A DNA stretch of 64,000 nucleotides, taken from the NCBI GenBank assembly GCA_025929155.1, contig JAICMR010000001.1:31799-95798 (forward strand), written 5' to 3'. Origin of the DNA: Chthoniobacterales bacterium. GTDB lineage: Bacteria > Verrucomicrobiota > Verrucomicrobiia > Chthoniobacterales > UBA10450. The number at the start of each line of letters is the position of its first letter. Position 1 is the stretch's first letter. Shown one piece after another: positions 47,717 to 57,256 of the stretch. The notes beneath the pieces are model-generated. The model was not told where the DNA came from and did not search any database. It saw only the letters and a list, made by a program, of their open reading frames with translations. The position numbers were made by a program, and so were the translations under genes.

Positions 47717-49267
47717 TTAAAATTCGAGCGGACGGTTTTCCAACGCACGCTTTGCCACCTGCAGGTCGTCGAAGGGAATGGTGTGATCGGCAAACTCCTG
47801 GTAGGTCTCGTGGCCTTTACCAGCGATGAGCACGATGTCGCGCGGCTGAGCGAGTGCGATCGCGCGGGCGATCGCTTCCGCCCGGTCCGGCACGGCTTCA
47901 TAGCGATCGGAAAGAAAACCTTTCTTGATGCTTTCTATGATTGCGAGCGGATCTTCTTTGCGAGGATTATCGGAAGTGATGATGCTGAAATCGGCATTCT
48001 GATCCGCCACCCGTCCCATCAGCGGGCGCTTGGCCTGGTCGCGATCGCCGCCCGCGCCGAAGACGCAGATCAATCGGCGCGGGGAAAGCTCGCGCAGAGT
48101 TTTCAGGACGTTGAGGAGCGCGTCGTCGGTGTGCGCGTAGTCGACAAAGGTCTGGAATTGCCGCTTCGCCGGGACGGCTTCGAGGCGGCCGGGAACCTGC
48201 GGCGCTTTACCGAGGCTAAGGACGGCGTCGCGCAGGCTGACGCCTAACGACGTCGCGGCGGCGAGGGCGGCGAGGGAGTTGGAAACATTAAAGCGCCCAA
48301 TGAGCGGCACCCGCACAAGATAGCTCCGCCCGCGCGCATCGAGTTGAAAGGAAGTGCCGCTGAATTCCGCCCGGTAATTCGAGGCACGAAAGTCGGCTCG
48401 CTGGCTCAGTCCGTAGGTGATGACGCTTATGCCCTCATCTCGAGAGCCAAGAGAGCCGGGGTTGGCTTTAGGGTTTCCCGACTGGATCCCTCGGCTGCGT
48501 TCGGGATGACCGAGCCGGGTCACCAGTTGCTCGCCGTAGCGATCGTCGATGTTGATGACGCAGGTCGCGTTCTTCTTATTGCCTTGATTCGTTAGGCCAG
48601 TGAAGAGCCGGGCTTTCGCATCGAAGTAGTCGGCCATCGTCCGATGAAAATCGAGATGATCCTGGGTGAGATTGGTAAAGATCGCCACGTCCCATTCGAT
48701 CCCGCGAATCCGTTCCTGCGCGATCGCGTGCGAGGAGACTTCCATGATCGCTGCTTTGCAGCCGGCGCCGACCATTTGCCCGAGCATCTCCTGGAGATCG
48801 GCTGATTCCGGCGTGGTGCGAGTCGCTGGCAAAACGCGCTCACCGATCTGGTAGCGGACGGTGCCGATCAGACCGCTCCGCAAGCCGGCGCTTTCGCAGA
48901 TGTGCTTGAGGAGAAAAGTCGTGGTGGTCTTGCCATTCGTCCCTGTGACCCCGGCCATCTTCAGACGCAGCGCGGGCTTTTTGTAAAAGGTGAAGGCCAG
49001 GTCGGCGAGCGCATGACGGGCGTCATCGACCACGAGGGTCGTGGCGCGGGCGTGGGTTTCCGCGCGTTCCACCACGACCGCCGTCGCGCCTCGCTCGATG
49101 GCCTGATTAACGAACTCGTGGCCATCAACCTTCGTTCCCGGCACCGCGACGTAGAGACCATTCTTCTGCACCCGGCGCGAGTCGTAATAAATGCCTTCGA
49201 CCTCGCGATCGAGCGGACCATTTACTTCTCTGGTTGGGATGGCCGCGGCCAGGGTTTTGAGCTGCAT
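47717..49267 (-). CDS. murE: UDP-MurNAc-tripeptide synthetase MurE
   Basis: GVTGTNGKTTTTFLLKHI, SDNPRKEDP, GKGHETYQEF; carries repeat-encoded insert LGHPERSRGIQSGNPKANPGSLGSRDEG. Confidence 0.95.
   Translation of the reverse strand: MQLKTLAAAIPTREVNGPLDREVEGIYYDSRRVQKNGLYVAVPGTKVDGHEFVNQAIERGATAVVVERAETHARATTLVVDDARHALADLAFTFYKKPALRLKMAGVTGTNGKTTTTFLLKHICESAGLRSGLIGTVRYQIGERVLPATRTTPESADLQEMLGQMVGAGCKAAIMEVSSHAIAQERIRGIEWDVAIFTNLTQDHLDFHRTMADYFDAKARLFTGLTNQGNKKNATCVINIDDRYGEQLVTRLGHPERSRGIQSGNPKANPGSLGSRDEGISVITYGLSQRADFRASNYRAEFSGTSFQLDARGRSYLVRVPLIGRFNVSNSLAALAAATSLGVSLRDAVLSLGKAPQVPGRLEAVPAKRQFQTFVDYAHTDDALLNVLKTLRELSPRRLICVFGAGGDRDQAKRPLMGRVADQNADFSIITSDNPRKEDPLAIIESIKKGFLSDRYEAVPDRAEAIARAIALAQPRDIVLIAGKGHETYQEFADHTIPFDDLQVAKRALENRPLEF
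48430..48515. repeat. Palindromic element, family A, inside murE
   Basis: ccctcatctcgagagcc ... ggatccctcggctgcgttcgggatgac; encodes GHPERSRGIQ on the coding strand. Confidence 0.75.
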
Positions 49268-49298
49268 GAGGTATGGACACGCGCGCCGCGGTGGTGGT

Positions 49299-51059
49299 TC
49301 AGCGATGGGCATCGGTTAAGGGCGACTCGGCCGCCGCGACCTGCGGTCCAACGTCCTCATGCGGCTCAAGGTCGAGATAGCGGGCCGCCTTCGCGGCGAC
49401 ACGCGAGAAAATGGGTCCGGCCACTCTACCGCCGTAATTTTCCTCGGCGGTTTTGGTGTGCGCGTCGTCGAGCACGACGAGGCCGACGAAAGCCGGATTA
49501 TCCGCCGGGAGCGCGCCGATGAAGGAGACGATTTCCTTTCCTTTTTCGTAACCGCCTTTCGGATCGACTTTTTGCGCGGTGCCGGTTTTTCCCCAGAGGT
49601 CATAGCCGGGAACAGCGGCTTCCGCTGCCGTGCCCCGTTTGGTTACAACACCGCGGAGCGCGAGCGCGACCTCCGCGGCCGCTTCCGGGCTGATGACCTG
49701 CCGGACGGTGGTCGGCCGGAGTTCGCTGATGGCTTTGCCGTTTTCATCCACAATCGATTTCACGATTCGCGGCTCGACCATTTTCCCGCCGTTCGCGATC
49801 GTCGCCATTGCGACCATCATCTGCAACGGAGTGACGCCCACTTCGTGACCCATCGGCATGCGGGTGATGGAAATTTTGCTCCAGGCGCGCGGTGGATGAA
49901 TCAGTCCCGGAATTTCGCCCGGCAACTCGATGCCGGTCCTTTGCCCGAAACCGAAGTGCAGGATGTAGTCGTAAAACTTCTGATCGCCGAGCATGAGCGC
50001 GATCTTGGCCGCGCCGATGTTGCTCGATTTCACGAGGACATCGCGAACAGGAATCTCCCCGTAATATTTGTGATCGTGCAGATAGCGGCCGCCGTAACGC
50101 CAGGGGCCGTTCTCGCAAAAGATGGGCGTCTGGAGCGTCACTTTCTTCTCATTCAAGGCCGCGCCGACGGTCACGATTTTGAAGGTCGAGCCCGGCTCCA
50201 TCAGGTCGAGGATCGCGCGGTTGATCATCTGGTCGGGCTTGGCAGTCGAACGTTGGTTGATGTCGAAATTCGGCCGGTTCGCCATCGCCAGAATCTCGCC
50301 GGTCTGCGGCTTCATCAGGATAATCGTGGCCTTTTGCGGTGCGTATTCCTTCACCGCGGCGTCGAGCTCGTTCTCGACAATGTTCTGCAGGTTCATGTCG
50401 ATGGTGAGGTGAACGCTGTAGCCGTTGCGGGCCGGGCGTTCCGTCACGCCGAGGGCCGAGACCTCGCGGCCGCGCCGATCTTTTTCAAACTCGCGAAAGC
50501 CGTTCTCGCCGCGCAGATATTGATCCATTGATTTCTCGACACCCTGGATGCCGAGGTGGTTGAAATCGGAAAACCCGATGACGTGGCAGAGCATCGAATC
50601 GTTCGGGTAACGCCGCACGAAATCGCGATCGAAGCCGATCCCGGGCAGATGCTTCTTGCGCAGCTCGTCGCCTAACGAAACCGCAACGGCTTCCGGCACC
50701 CGCCGTTTCAGCACCACATACATGCCATCGCGCGCGAGCTTTTGCGCGATCTCATCGGCCGGTAATTCCAAAGCCCGGGCGAGAATCGGCGTCATTTCTT
50801 CAGGCGCTTTGATGACGCTCGGATCGGCGAAGACGGTTTCGACCGGAACGTTCATGGCGAGAATCTCGTCGTGCCGATCGTAAATCGTGCCGCGCTCGGC
50901 GAAAATTGTGGAACGCTCGCTGTGTTTGCTTTCGGCCTGCGCGGCGTAATAGCTGTGCCGCACCATCTGCAGCCAGACGAGACGAAACGAAAACACGCTG
51001 AAGAGCAGGGCAAAGCCGAAGCCGACGAGCGCGCAACGTGTTCGCCCGTTCCACTTCAT
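49299..51059 (-). CDS. ftsI: Peptidoglycan transpeptidase FtsI / PBP2-3 family
   Basis: RGTIYDRHDEILAMNVPVE, LMEPGSTFKIVTV, KSSNIGAAKIAL, WGKTGTAQK. Confidence 0.95.
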   Translation of the reverse strand: MKWNGRTRCALVGFGFALLFSVFSFRLVWLQMVRHSYYAAQAESKHSERSTIFAERGTIYDRHDEILAMNVPVETVFADPSVIKAPEEMTPILARALELPADEIAQKLARDGMYVVLKRRVPEAVAVSLGDELRKKHLPGIGFDRDFVRRYPNDSMLCHVIGFSDFNHLGIQGVEKSMDQYLRGENGFREFEKDRRGREVSALGVTERPARNGYSVHLTIDMNLQNIVENELDAAVKEYAPQKATIILMKPQTGEILAMANRPNFDINQRSTAKPDQMINRAILDLMEPGSTFKIVTVGAALNEKKVTLQTPIFCENGPWRYGGRYLHDHKYYGEIPVRDVLVKSSNIGAAKIALMLGDQKFYDYILHFGFGQRTGIELPGEIPGLIHPPRAWSKISITRMPMGHEVGVTPLQMMVAMATIANGGKMVEPRIVKSIVDENGKAISELRPTTVRQVISPEAAAEVALALRGVVTKRGTAAEAAVPGYDLWGKTGTAQKVDPKGGYEKGKEIVSFIGALPADNPAFVGLVVLDDAHTKTAEENYGGRVAGPIFSRVAAKAARYLDLEPHEDVGPQVAAAESPLTDAHR

Positions 51060-51415
51060 CGGCTGCCTCGTTCGTTTGCTACCGGTTGCACGGCGTCGTC
51101 ACTCCGCGGATGCGGCGTCAACTTCACGATCGCGCCGTCTTCGATGTGGATCATTTTCAGGTAACCTTCCTGGAGCCGTCGCTCGAGCGCGGGCCGGGAA
51201 GTGAGCGCGGCGATCTGGACGCGCGCTTCTTTCGTCTGCAGATCGATTGCGACGAATTCCTTCTCGAGCACGGTTCGATTATTACCGAGCGTGTGCAGTT
51301 GCACCGAGAGATAGACGTAGCTCAGCCCGGTCGCCGCGAGGAACGCAAAGATCACAATCCAACGCGCGAGCGACGGCGCATTGATCGGGTTCAATTTTTG
51401 GTGGCGGCGATTCAT
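51056..51415 (-). CDS. FtsL-like small membrane protein
   Basis: Short ORF between rsmH and ftsI with one TM and coiled-coil-like segment; position-based. Confidence 0.7.
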   Translation of the reverse strand: MNRRHQKLNPINAPSLARWIVIFAFLAATGLSYVYLSVQLHTLGNNRTVLEKEFVAIDLQTKEARVQIAALTSRPALERRLQEGYLKMIHIEDGAIVKLTPHPRSDDAVQPVANERGSR

Positions 51416-52338
51416 CCGATCCTTTCTGCGACGCGCAATTTAGCGCTGCGCGCTCTTGGGTTGGTGCGTTGTTCAAGCGCATCCGGCTCGACCGGTTTAT
51501 GCGTGATCAATTCCAGTTGGTAATCCGGGTTCGGCCGCGGCTCGGGCCATTCCGGGCGATCGAGGAATTCGCGACTCCGATCGCGGAAGAAATTTTTCAC
51601 GATCCGATCCTCGAGTGAGTGGAAGGTGATGACCGCGAAACGGCTGTCAGGTTTGAGCCGCGCGGTGATCTCGCGCAAACCCTGCTCGAGGGCGCCGAGC
51701 TCGTCATTTACCTCCATCCGGAGCGCCTGGAAAATCTGCGTCGCCGGATGGCGCCGGCCGTGACGGCCGACGATTTTTTCGATCGCTTTCGCGAGCGTGA
51801 GCGTTTCATGAAACGGCGTTTCCTTGCGTGACTTAACGATTTGGCTCGCTACCCGGCGGGCGGCCGGTTCTTCGCCGTACTCGCGGAAAATCCGAGTCAG
51901 TTCGTCTTCGGTATAGCTGTTGATCACCTCTGCCGCGGTCAGCTCGCGGCGAGGGTCCATCCGCATGTCGAGCGGGCCGTTCCGCATCAGGCTGAAACCG
52001 CGGTCGGCGTTTTCGAGTTGCCGAGATGAAACACCAAGATCAAGCAGCGCGCCGCCGATTTGAGCCATTCCAAGACGATCTAGAACCGCGCCCGCTTCGC
52101 GGAAGTTCGCGCGTTCCAAAGTCACATGACCTGCGAAGTTCGTTAGGCGCGCGCGCGCGAATTCCAGCGCGTCCGGATCCTGATCGAGCGCGAGCACATC
52201 GGCGCCCGCCTGCAAAATCGCTTCGGTGTGGCCGCCGCCGCCGCAGGTGCCGTCGAGGATCAATGAACCGGCGCGAGGATCGAGCAGCTCGAGCGTCTCC
52301 GTCGCGAGGACCGGGCGATGATAACTAAAATCCTCCAT
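51412..52338 (-). CDS. rsmH: 16S rRNA m4C1402 methyltransferase RsmH (MraW)
   Basis: HRPVLATETLELLDP, DGTCGGGGHTEAIL, GALLDLGVSSRQLENADRGFS, VITFHSLEDRIVKNFFR; likely start MEDFSYHRP at 52338. Confidence 0.96.
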   Translation of the reverse strand: MEDFSYHRPVLATETLELLDPRAGSLILDGTCGGGGHTEAILQAGADVLALDQDPDALEFARARLTNFAGHVTLERANFREAGAVLDRLGMAQIGGALLDLGVSSRQLENADRGFSLMRNGPLDMRMDPRRELTAAEVINSYTEDELTRIFREYGEEPAARRVASQIVKSRKETPFHETLTLAKAIEKIVGRHGRRHPATQIFQALRMEVNDELGALEQGLREITARLKPDSRFAVITFHSLEDRIVKNFFRDRSREFLDRPEWPEPRPNPDYQLELITHKPVEPDALEQRTNPRARSAKLRVAERIG

Positions 52339-52423
52339 GTCCTGTGCCTCCTCCATGTTCATAAGCGGCCCGGTCGAGAACCAGATCGGTCGCTCAGATA
52401 ACAATGCGTCCATATTTTCCCGG

Positions 52424-52882
52424 CTAGAGGCCAACCAGGTTGGCCACTTGTTGATACGTTTGGTGTTCGTCCTGATGGGCGCGTTTCCAGCGCGCCGGAT
52501 TCCAAATCTCGAAACGTCCCGGACCGCCGACGAGTGCGACTTCGTTTTTGAGATCGAGCTGTTGACAGAGGTCATCGGGCAAAACCAAACGGCCCTGCCG
52601 GTCGGTCGAACCATGTTGCGCCCGCGCATGGAGCTGGCGTTGGAATTTGCGAACGTCGCCAGCGGAAATTCCCGGCGCCTGCGCGGCGGCCGCGCTAATC
52701 CGCTCGAATTCGTTAGGCGGCATCACGAGCAGACAGCGCAGGTTCTGCTCGGCGAGGAGAATGAACTCTTCAGCCTGGCCGTTGCGCCGCCACCGTGACG
52801 GGATGGTGACGCGATGTTTCTCGTCGATCTGATGACGAAACTCCCCCGCGAAGAAAGTTTGAGATGACGAGGCCGATTCCAT
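52424..52882 (-). CDS. mraZ: Transcriptional regulator MraZ
   Basis: FFAGEFRHQIDEKHRVTIPSRWRR, DRQGRLVLPDDLCQQLDLKNEVALVG. Confidence 0.95.
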   Translation of the reverse strand: MESASSSQTFFAGEFRHQIDEKHRVTIPSRWRRNGQAEEFILLAEQNLRCLLVMPPNEFERISAAAAQAPGISAGDVRKFQRQLHARAQHGSTDRQGRLVLPDDLCQQLDLKNEVALVGGPGRFEIWNPARWKRAHQDEHQTYQQVANLVGL

Positions 52883-52911
52883 GCGAGCGAGGATTAATGG
52901 TCCATATCAAT

Positions 52912-52943
52912 CCACTTTCCGCCACTTTAAACCACCTCACTTT
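52912..52943 (-). promoter_or_regulatory. Putative MraZ-box array upstream of mraZ
   Basis: Minus-strand direct repeats AAAGTGA (52943-52937), AAAGTGG (52928-52922), AAAGTGG (52918-52912), directly upstream of the mraZ start; similar to AAAGTG-type MraZ operators. Confidence 0.6.
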
Positions 52944-53012
52944 TCCCCGGTCAATTAAATTCATGCCGATTTGCACGCTTTTCTTCGCCAGCTATTCTTT
53001 CTTTCCTCCCCC

Positions 53013-53492
53013 ATGTTTCCCCACCTCCTCGTCCCCGCGGTCGCGGCGACCCTCATCTTCAATGCCTTTCCGGCGGACGGACAATCCGAGGACGACACCG
53101 TTCGCGTGACCGTAACCGTCAATTCAGACGGCTCGAAAACCGTTTACCGCGTGGACAACGCCAGACACAAATCCGTCGCCACGACTATCACGGCGAATGG
53201 GAGGTCCGGAGGCAAAGTGATCTACAGTCTTGACCTCGAAGGACGCTACCAGAGCGGCCGCGTCTTCAACGCCGCCGGCAGGCTCCGTTTCGAGACGCTC
53301 TATCGCTACGATGATTCGGGACGATTGGCGGAAGAAACGCAGATCAATGAGCACGACCATGTGCAGCACAAAATCGTCTACATTTTCGACAATGCAGGTC
53401 GTCCGGCCGGTTATGCCATTTACGACGGCTCCGGTAGGCTGCTCGGCCGGACGACACTGAGTTCCGCGCCAGTGCAGTCTGGCCCACGGTGA
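53013..53492 (+). CDS. Secreted small protein with YD-repeat-like segment
   Basis: Signal-like N-terminus MFPHLLVPAVAATLIFNAFPADGQ; RFETLYRYDDSGRLAEETQ. Confidence 0.65.
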   Translation: MFPHLLVPAVAATLIFNAFPADGQSEDDTVRVTVTVNSDGSKTVYRVDNARHKSVATTITANGRSGGKVIYSLDLEGRYQSGRVFNAAGRLRFETLYRYDDSGRLAEETQINEHDHVQHKIVYIFDNAGRPAGYAIYDGSGRLLGRTTLSSAPVQSGPR

Positions 53493-53529
53493 AGGAACGA
53501 GAATCCTTTATTCGTTAGGATGGACTGCG

Positions 53530-53640
53530 GTCATCCTGAGCGGAGCGCAGCGCATTCGAAGGATCCCGATGAGTTTCCTTAAACCTTTCCCACAGGGTTC
53601 ACGGCAGCGTTCGACTCCGCCGTGGGTCCGCTAAGGATGA
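53530..53640. repeat. Palindromic element, family A, intergenic
   Basis: gtcatcctgagcggagcgcagcgcattcgaaggatcccg ... gttcgactccgccgtgggtccgctaaggatgac; shares ttcacggcagc with the uvrA copy. Confidence 0.85.
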
Positions 53641-53726
53641 CGCGCGTGCTGTTGTAAGATGGTCGGCTTCGGAAGCTTCCGTCGATTACTTGCCAGCGGC
53701 AGGAAAGAGCCTTATCAGGTCACGGC

Positions 53727-54404
53727 ATGATCGATTACATCCAAAAGGGTGGTCTGCTCATGTGGCCGATCCTGATTTGCAGCATCATCTCGATTGCTGT
53801 CTTCGCCGAGCGACTTTTTTATTTCCACCGCGCGACGATTCACGTGGGCGAGTTTCTCCAGGGCCTCTCCAATCTTGTGCAGCGCCGCAATTTCGCCGAA
53901 GCGCTGCATGAATGCGCCGGCACACCGGGTCCGGTTGCGCGAGTGATCCACTCCGCCCTGATTCGGCATGACGCGCCGCGCGCGGAGCTGCGCGAGATCG
54001 TGCAGGAAGCGGGCCAGCTGGAAGTGCCGAAGCTCGAGCGTTTCCTCGGAGTACTCGCGACGCTGGCTTATCTCACGCCTTTGATCGGATTGTTAGGCAC
54101 GGTCGCGGGAATGATTGAGGCGTTTGGAATGGTGTCGTCGAACGGGGGTTACGCGACCGTGACAGAGCTTTCCACCGGGATTTATAAGAGTTTACTGACC
54201 ACAGCCGCGGGTCTGGTCGTCGCGACTCCTACTTTTGTCGCCTACAGCTATCTTTCTTCGCGCGTGAACACCTTGCTCCACGACATGGAACGCGCCGGGA
54301 TAGAAGTCGTGCACATGTTGACGGATCGCGAGCCGACTGCGGAGATCATCAGCTTTCGCGAAGCGCAGAACAAGGCGACCGCAGAACGACGCTCCGAGTT
54401 CTAG
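53727..54404 (+). CDS. MotA/TolQ/ExbB proton channel protein
   Basis: GGLLMWPILICSIISIAVFAERLFYFHR, YLTPLIGLLGTVAGMIEAF. Confidence 0.92.
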   Translation: MIDYIQKGGLLMWPILICSIISIAVFAERLFYFHRATIHVGEFLQGLSNLVQRRNFAEALHECAGTPGPVARVIHSALIRHDAPRAELREIVQEAGQLEVPKLERFLGVLATLAYLTPLIGLLGTVAGMIEAFGMVSSNGGYATVTELSTGIYKSLLTTAAGLVVATPTFVAYSYLSSRVNTLLHDMERAGIEVVHMLTDREPTAEIISFREAQNKATAERRSEF

Positions 54405-54421
54405 AACATTCCGGCCACCGT

Positions 54422-54512
54422 GTCATCCCGAGCGAAGCGCAGCGCAGTCGAGGGATCCCGCGGAGCGGGCTATAAGATTTCGCCACGGGATCCATCCGTT
54501 TTGCTCGGGATC
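54422..54512. repeat. Palindromic element, family A, intergenic (exbB-exbD)
   Basis: gtcatcccgagcgaagcgcagcgcagtcgagggatcccg ... cgggatccatccgttttgctcgggatcac. Confidence 0.8.
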
Positions 54513-54571
54513 ACTGGCGGTTCGATCCCCCTTCTAGCAAGGCGGCGTTCGGAACCCGCGCCTAACGAGTC

Positions 54572-54976
54572 ATGAAACTGACCCGGACGAGCAACATCAG
54601 CTTTGGGTGGCTCTACGTTTTCCCACTGCTCGATGTGCTTTTTTTGCTCATCTTCTTTCTGCTCCTGAGCTCAAACTTTGTCCTCCAGCCGGGTATCTCC
54701 GTCACGGTTCCTTTCTCCCGCTTCACTCTGGGACCTCAGCCTAACCAGGAGATCATCAGCATCACCGGCGGACCGAGCGCGGCGATTTATCTGCGCGATC
54801 AAAAAGTGACTCTTGATCAACTCGGGCCCGCGCTCGATGAGACGAAGCGCGAAGGTCGCTCGGTTGTGATCAAGGCGGACCGGCAGACTTCCTACGACCT
54901 CGTCATGGCCGTGACGAACGCCGCCTTGGTTAAGGGAATTACGTCTGTCGCGCTCGCAACCACTCCGCAACAATGA
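54572..54976 (+). CDS. ExbD/TolR-like protein
   Basis: N-terminal TM FPLLDVLFLLIFFLLLSSNFVLQPG; VVIKADRQTSYDLVMAVTNAALVKG. Confidence 0.88.
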   Translation: MKLTRTSNISFGWLYVFPLLDVLFLLIFFLLLSSNFVLQPGISVTVPFSRFTLGPQPNQEIISITGGPSAAIYLRDQKVTLDQLGPALDETKREGRSVVIKADRQTSYDLVMAVTNAALVKGITSVALATTPQQ

Positions 54977-55752
54977 GCGCCCGGACTTACGCGCAGCCGC
55001 ACGGCGCTCTCCTTTTTCACTGGGAACGGCCGCGCCGGAGGAAAGTGGCGATCGCCGGCTTTCTCCTGGCGTCGTTAGGCCTGCACGCTTTTTGTTTCCT
55101 GCTCTTCCAGGTGATTTACCCGCCGATGAGTTCGCTGCTTCCGCCGCCGGCGCGGGTCAGCCTGATCGCACCGACTTCTGAAGAAGCGCGCAGCTTTTTG
55201 CATTGGCTCGCGGCGGAAGATCCTGCGCTCATCACGCAAACCCAGCGCCCGGTTGACGCGCGCCGATTTCAGCTTCCGAGGCTGGCGCATGTGCCCTCCT
55301 ACGTCGCGGTGCCGCCGAGCCTGAAGCAATTGCCGCCTCCGGCGCTGGAAAAGCTCGATCGCTTTTCGATGCCACCTGCTCCGGTTCCGATGACGACACC
55401 GATCATGCCGTCGCCGCCCGTGATCGCGCCAAGCGCGATCACTTTCGCCGGTGCGCTCCAGGGGCGGACCTTCACGAGCCCGGCGCTTGCCTTCCACGCG
55501 ACCCAGCATGACGCGCCGCAGGACGCGCAATTCCGCGTCGGGGTCGATGGGAAGGGAATGGTCCGCTATTGCCTCCTCGCCAATTCCTCGGGCGACGCGG
55601 CGCTCGATGAACAGGCTCGGCACGCGCTCATCCTATGCCGGTTCCAAGCCGCCCCGCGGATCTTGCCTAACGACAAACTGACCTGGGCGCTCGCGACGGT
55701 GCACTTCGGCACGGACCTGCAACTGCCGCCGGCCGCGGCGACGGCGTCGTGA
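54973..55752 (+). CDS. TonB-like energy transducer
   Basis: N-terminal TM, Pro-rich middle, C-terminal VGVDGKGMVRYCLLANSSGDAALDEQARHALILCRF; follows ExbB/ExbD. Confidence 0.75.
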   Translation: MSARTYAQPHGALLFHWERPRRRKVAIAGFLLASLGLHAFCFLLFQVIYPPMSSLLPPPARVSLIAPTSEEARSFLHWLAAEDPALITQTQRPVDARRFQLPRLAHVPSYVAVPPSLKQLPPPALEKLDRFSMPPAPVPMTTPIMPSPPVIAPSAITFAGALQGRTFTSPALAFHATQHDAPQDAQFRVGVDGKGMVRYCLLANSSGDAALDEQARHALILCRFQAAPRILPNDKLTWALATVHFGTDLQLPPAAATAS

Positions 55753-55988
55753 TTCGTGTCAGCCTCGCGGCCCTGGCGACGATTTACCTGCTGCTTTTTC
55801 TTGCGGCGGTTTTTCTCCTCTGGATATTGGGTGAGTGGAATCGGCGGCGCCGGGAACAGCGGGCTCTGCGATACCGTTTGCGGTGTGTGATATGCGCCTT
55901 CGAGTTTGAAGATCGCACGACGACGCTGCTCCCACGCTGCCCGCGCTGCGGCAGCTTGAACGAACGTTTTAAATTGGATCGGATTTAA
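55749..55988 (+). CDS. Small membrane protein with C-terminal zinc-ribbon
   Basis: One TM and two CxxC: RCVICAFEFEDRTTTLLPRCPRCGSLNERF. Confidence 0.7.
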   Translation: MIRVSLAALATIYLLLFLAAVFLLWILGEWNRRRREQRALRYRLRCVICAFEFEDRTTTLLPRCPRCGSLNERFKLDRI

Positions 55989-55990
55989 CC

Positions 55991-57169
55991 ATGGGAATGT
56001 GGATTGGCAGAAATCGCAAAGCGCGCGTCACCTACGGGTTCGACGAAATCGCGCTCGTGCCGGGGCAGGTCACGATCAACCCCAACGAAGTGGACATCAG
56101 CTGGCGTCTTGGTCGTAAAAATGACGAGCCGTTGGAATTCAAAATCCCAATCCTCGCGAGCGCGATGGACGGCGTAGTGGACGTGAAATTCGCCATCGCG
56201 ATGGGAAAGCTCGGCGGCCTCGCGGTATTGAACCTCGAAGGCGTCCAAACGCGCTACAAAAATCCCGAGGAAGTGCTGCAAAAAATCGTCGATGCCGACA
56301 AGGCCGAGGTCACGGGGTTGCTCCAGAAAATTTACCAGGAACCGGTCCAGGAAGACCTGATCCGCGCCCGCGTGAAGGAAATGAAAGACGCCGGTAATCC
56401 GGTCGCTGTCAGTTCGATTCCGCAGCGCGCAGAACAGTTTGGCGCGATCGCACAGGAAGCGGGCGCTGATATTTTTGTGGTTCAGAGCACAGTCTCAACC
56501 GCGCGTCATATTTCGTCCGAATATCAGTCGCTCGATCTGACCAAGTTCTGCCGGGAGATGCGCATCCCGATCATCGTGGGCAACACCGTTGGCTATGATG
56601 CGACGCTCGAGATCATGGAATGCGGTCCGTCCGCGGTCCTGATTGGCGTTGGTCCGGGCGCAGCCTGCACTTCGCGCGGCGTCCTCGGGCTGGGCGTGCC
56701 GCAAGTGACCGCGACCGTTGATTGCGCAGCGGCGCGCGACGCTTATTTCAAAAAAACCTCGCGCTACGTTCCGATCATTACCGACGGCGGAATGAGCAAA
56801 GGCGGCGACGTCTGCAAAGCACTCGCCTGTGGCGCGGACGCGGTGATGGTGGGCAGCGCTTTTGCGAAAGCCTACGAAGCGCCCGGCCATGGCTACCACT
56901 GGGGAATGGCGACGCCGCACGCCAACCTGCCGCGCGGGACACGCATCAAAGTGGGCGCGACCGGTTCTCTCAAGCAGATCCTCTTCGGCCCGGCGGAAGT
57001 GGACGACGGCTCGCAAAATCTGGTCGGCGCCATCACGACTTGCATGGGCAATGTCGGAGCGAGTACGCTCCCCGCCTTCCAGCAAACCGAGATCATCATT
57101 GCGCCCTCGATTAAAACCGAAGGTAAGCTTTTCCAGACCGTCCAAAGCGTCGGCATGGGCACAAGATAG
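55991..57169 (+). CDS. GuaB3-like IMP dehydrogenase family protein
   Basis: ITDGGMSKGGDVCKALACGADAVMVGSAFA, VGPGAACTSRGVLG; starts MGMWIGRNRKARVTYGFDEIALVPG. Confidence 0.9.
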   Translation: MGMWIGRNRKARVTYGFDEIALVPGQVTINPNEVDISWRLGRKNDEPLEFKIPILASAMDGVVDVKFAIAMGKLGGLAVLNLEGVQTRYKNPEEVLQKIVDADKAEVTGLLQKIYQEPVQEDLIRARVKEMKDAGNPVAVSSIPQRAEQFGAIAQEAGADIFVVQSTVSTARHISSEYQSLDLTKFCREMRIPIIVGNTVGYDATLEIMECGPSAVLIGVGPGAACTSRGVLGLGVPQVTATVDCAAARDAYFKKTSRYVPIITDGGMSKGGDVCKALACGADAVMVGSAFAKAYEAPGHGYHWGMATPHANLPRGTRIKVGATGSLKQILFGPAEVDDGSQNLVGAITTCMGNVGASTLPAFQQTEIIIAPSIKTEGKLFQTVQSVGMGTR

Positions 57170-57256
57170 TGACAAGCGACAGGTGATGAGTGACAAGTCC
57201 TGAAACTGCGCGCATAACTCCTCGCTCACACTCACCACTCCGTCTTCACTTCGCTT

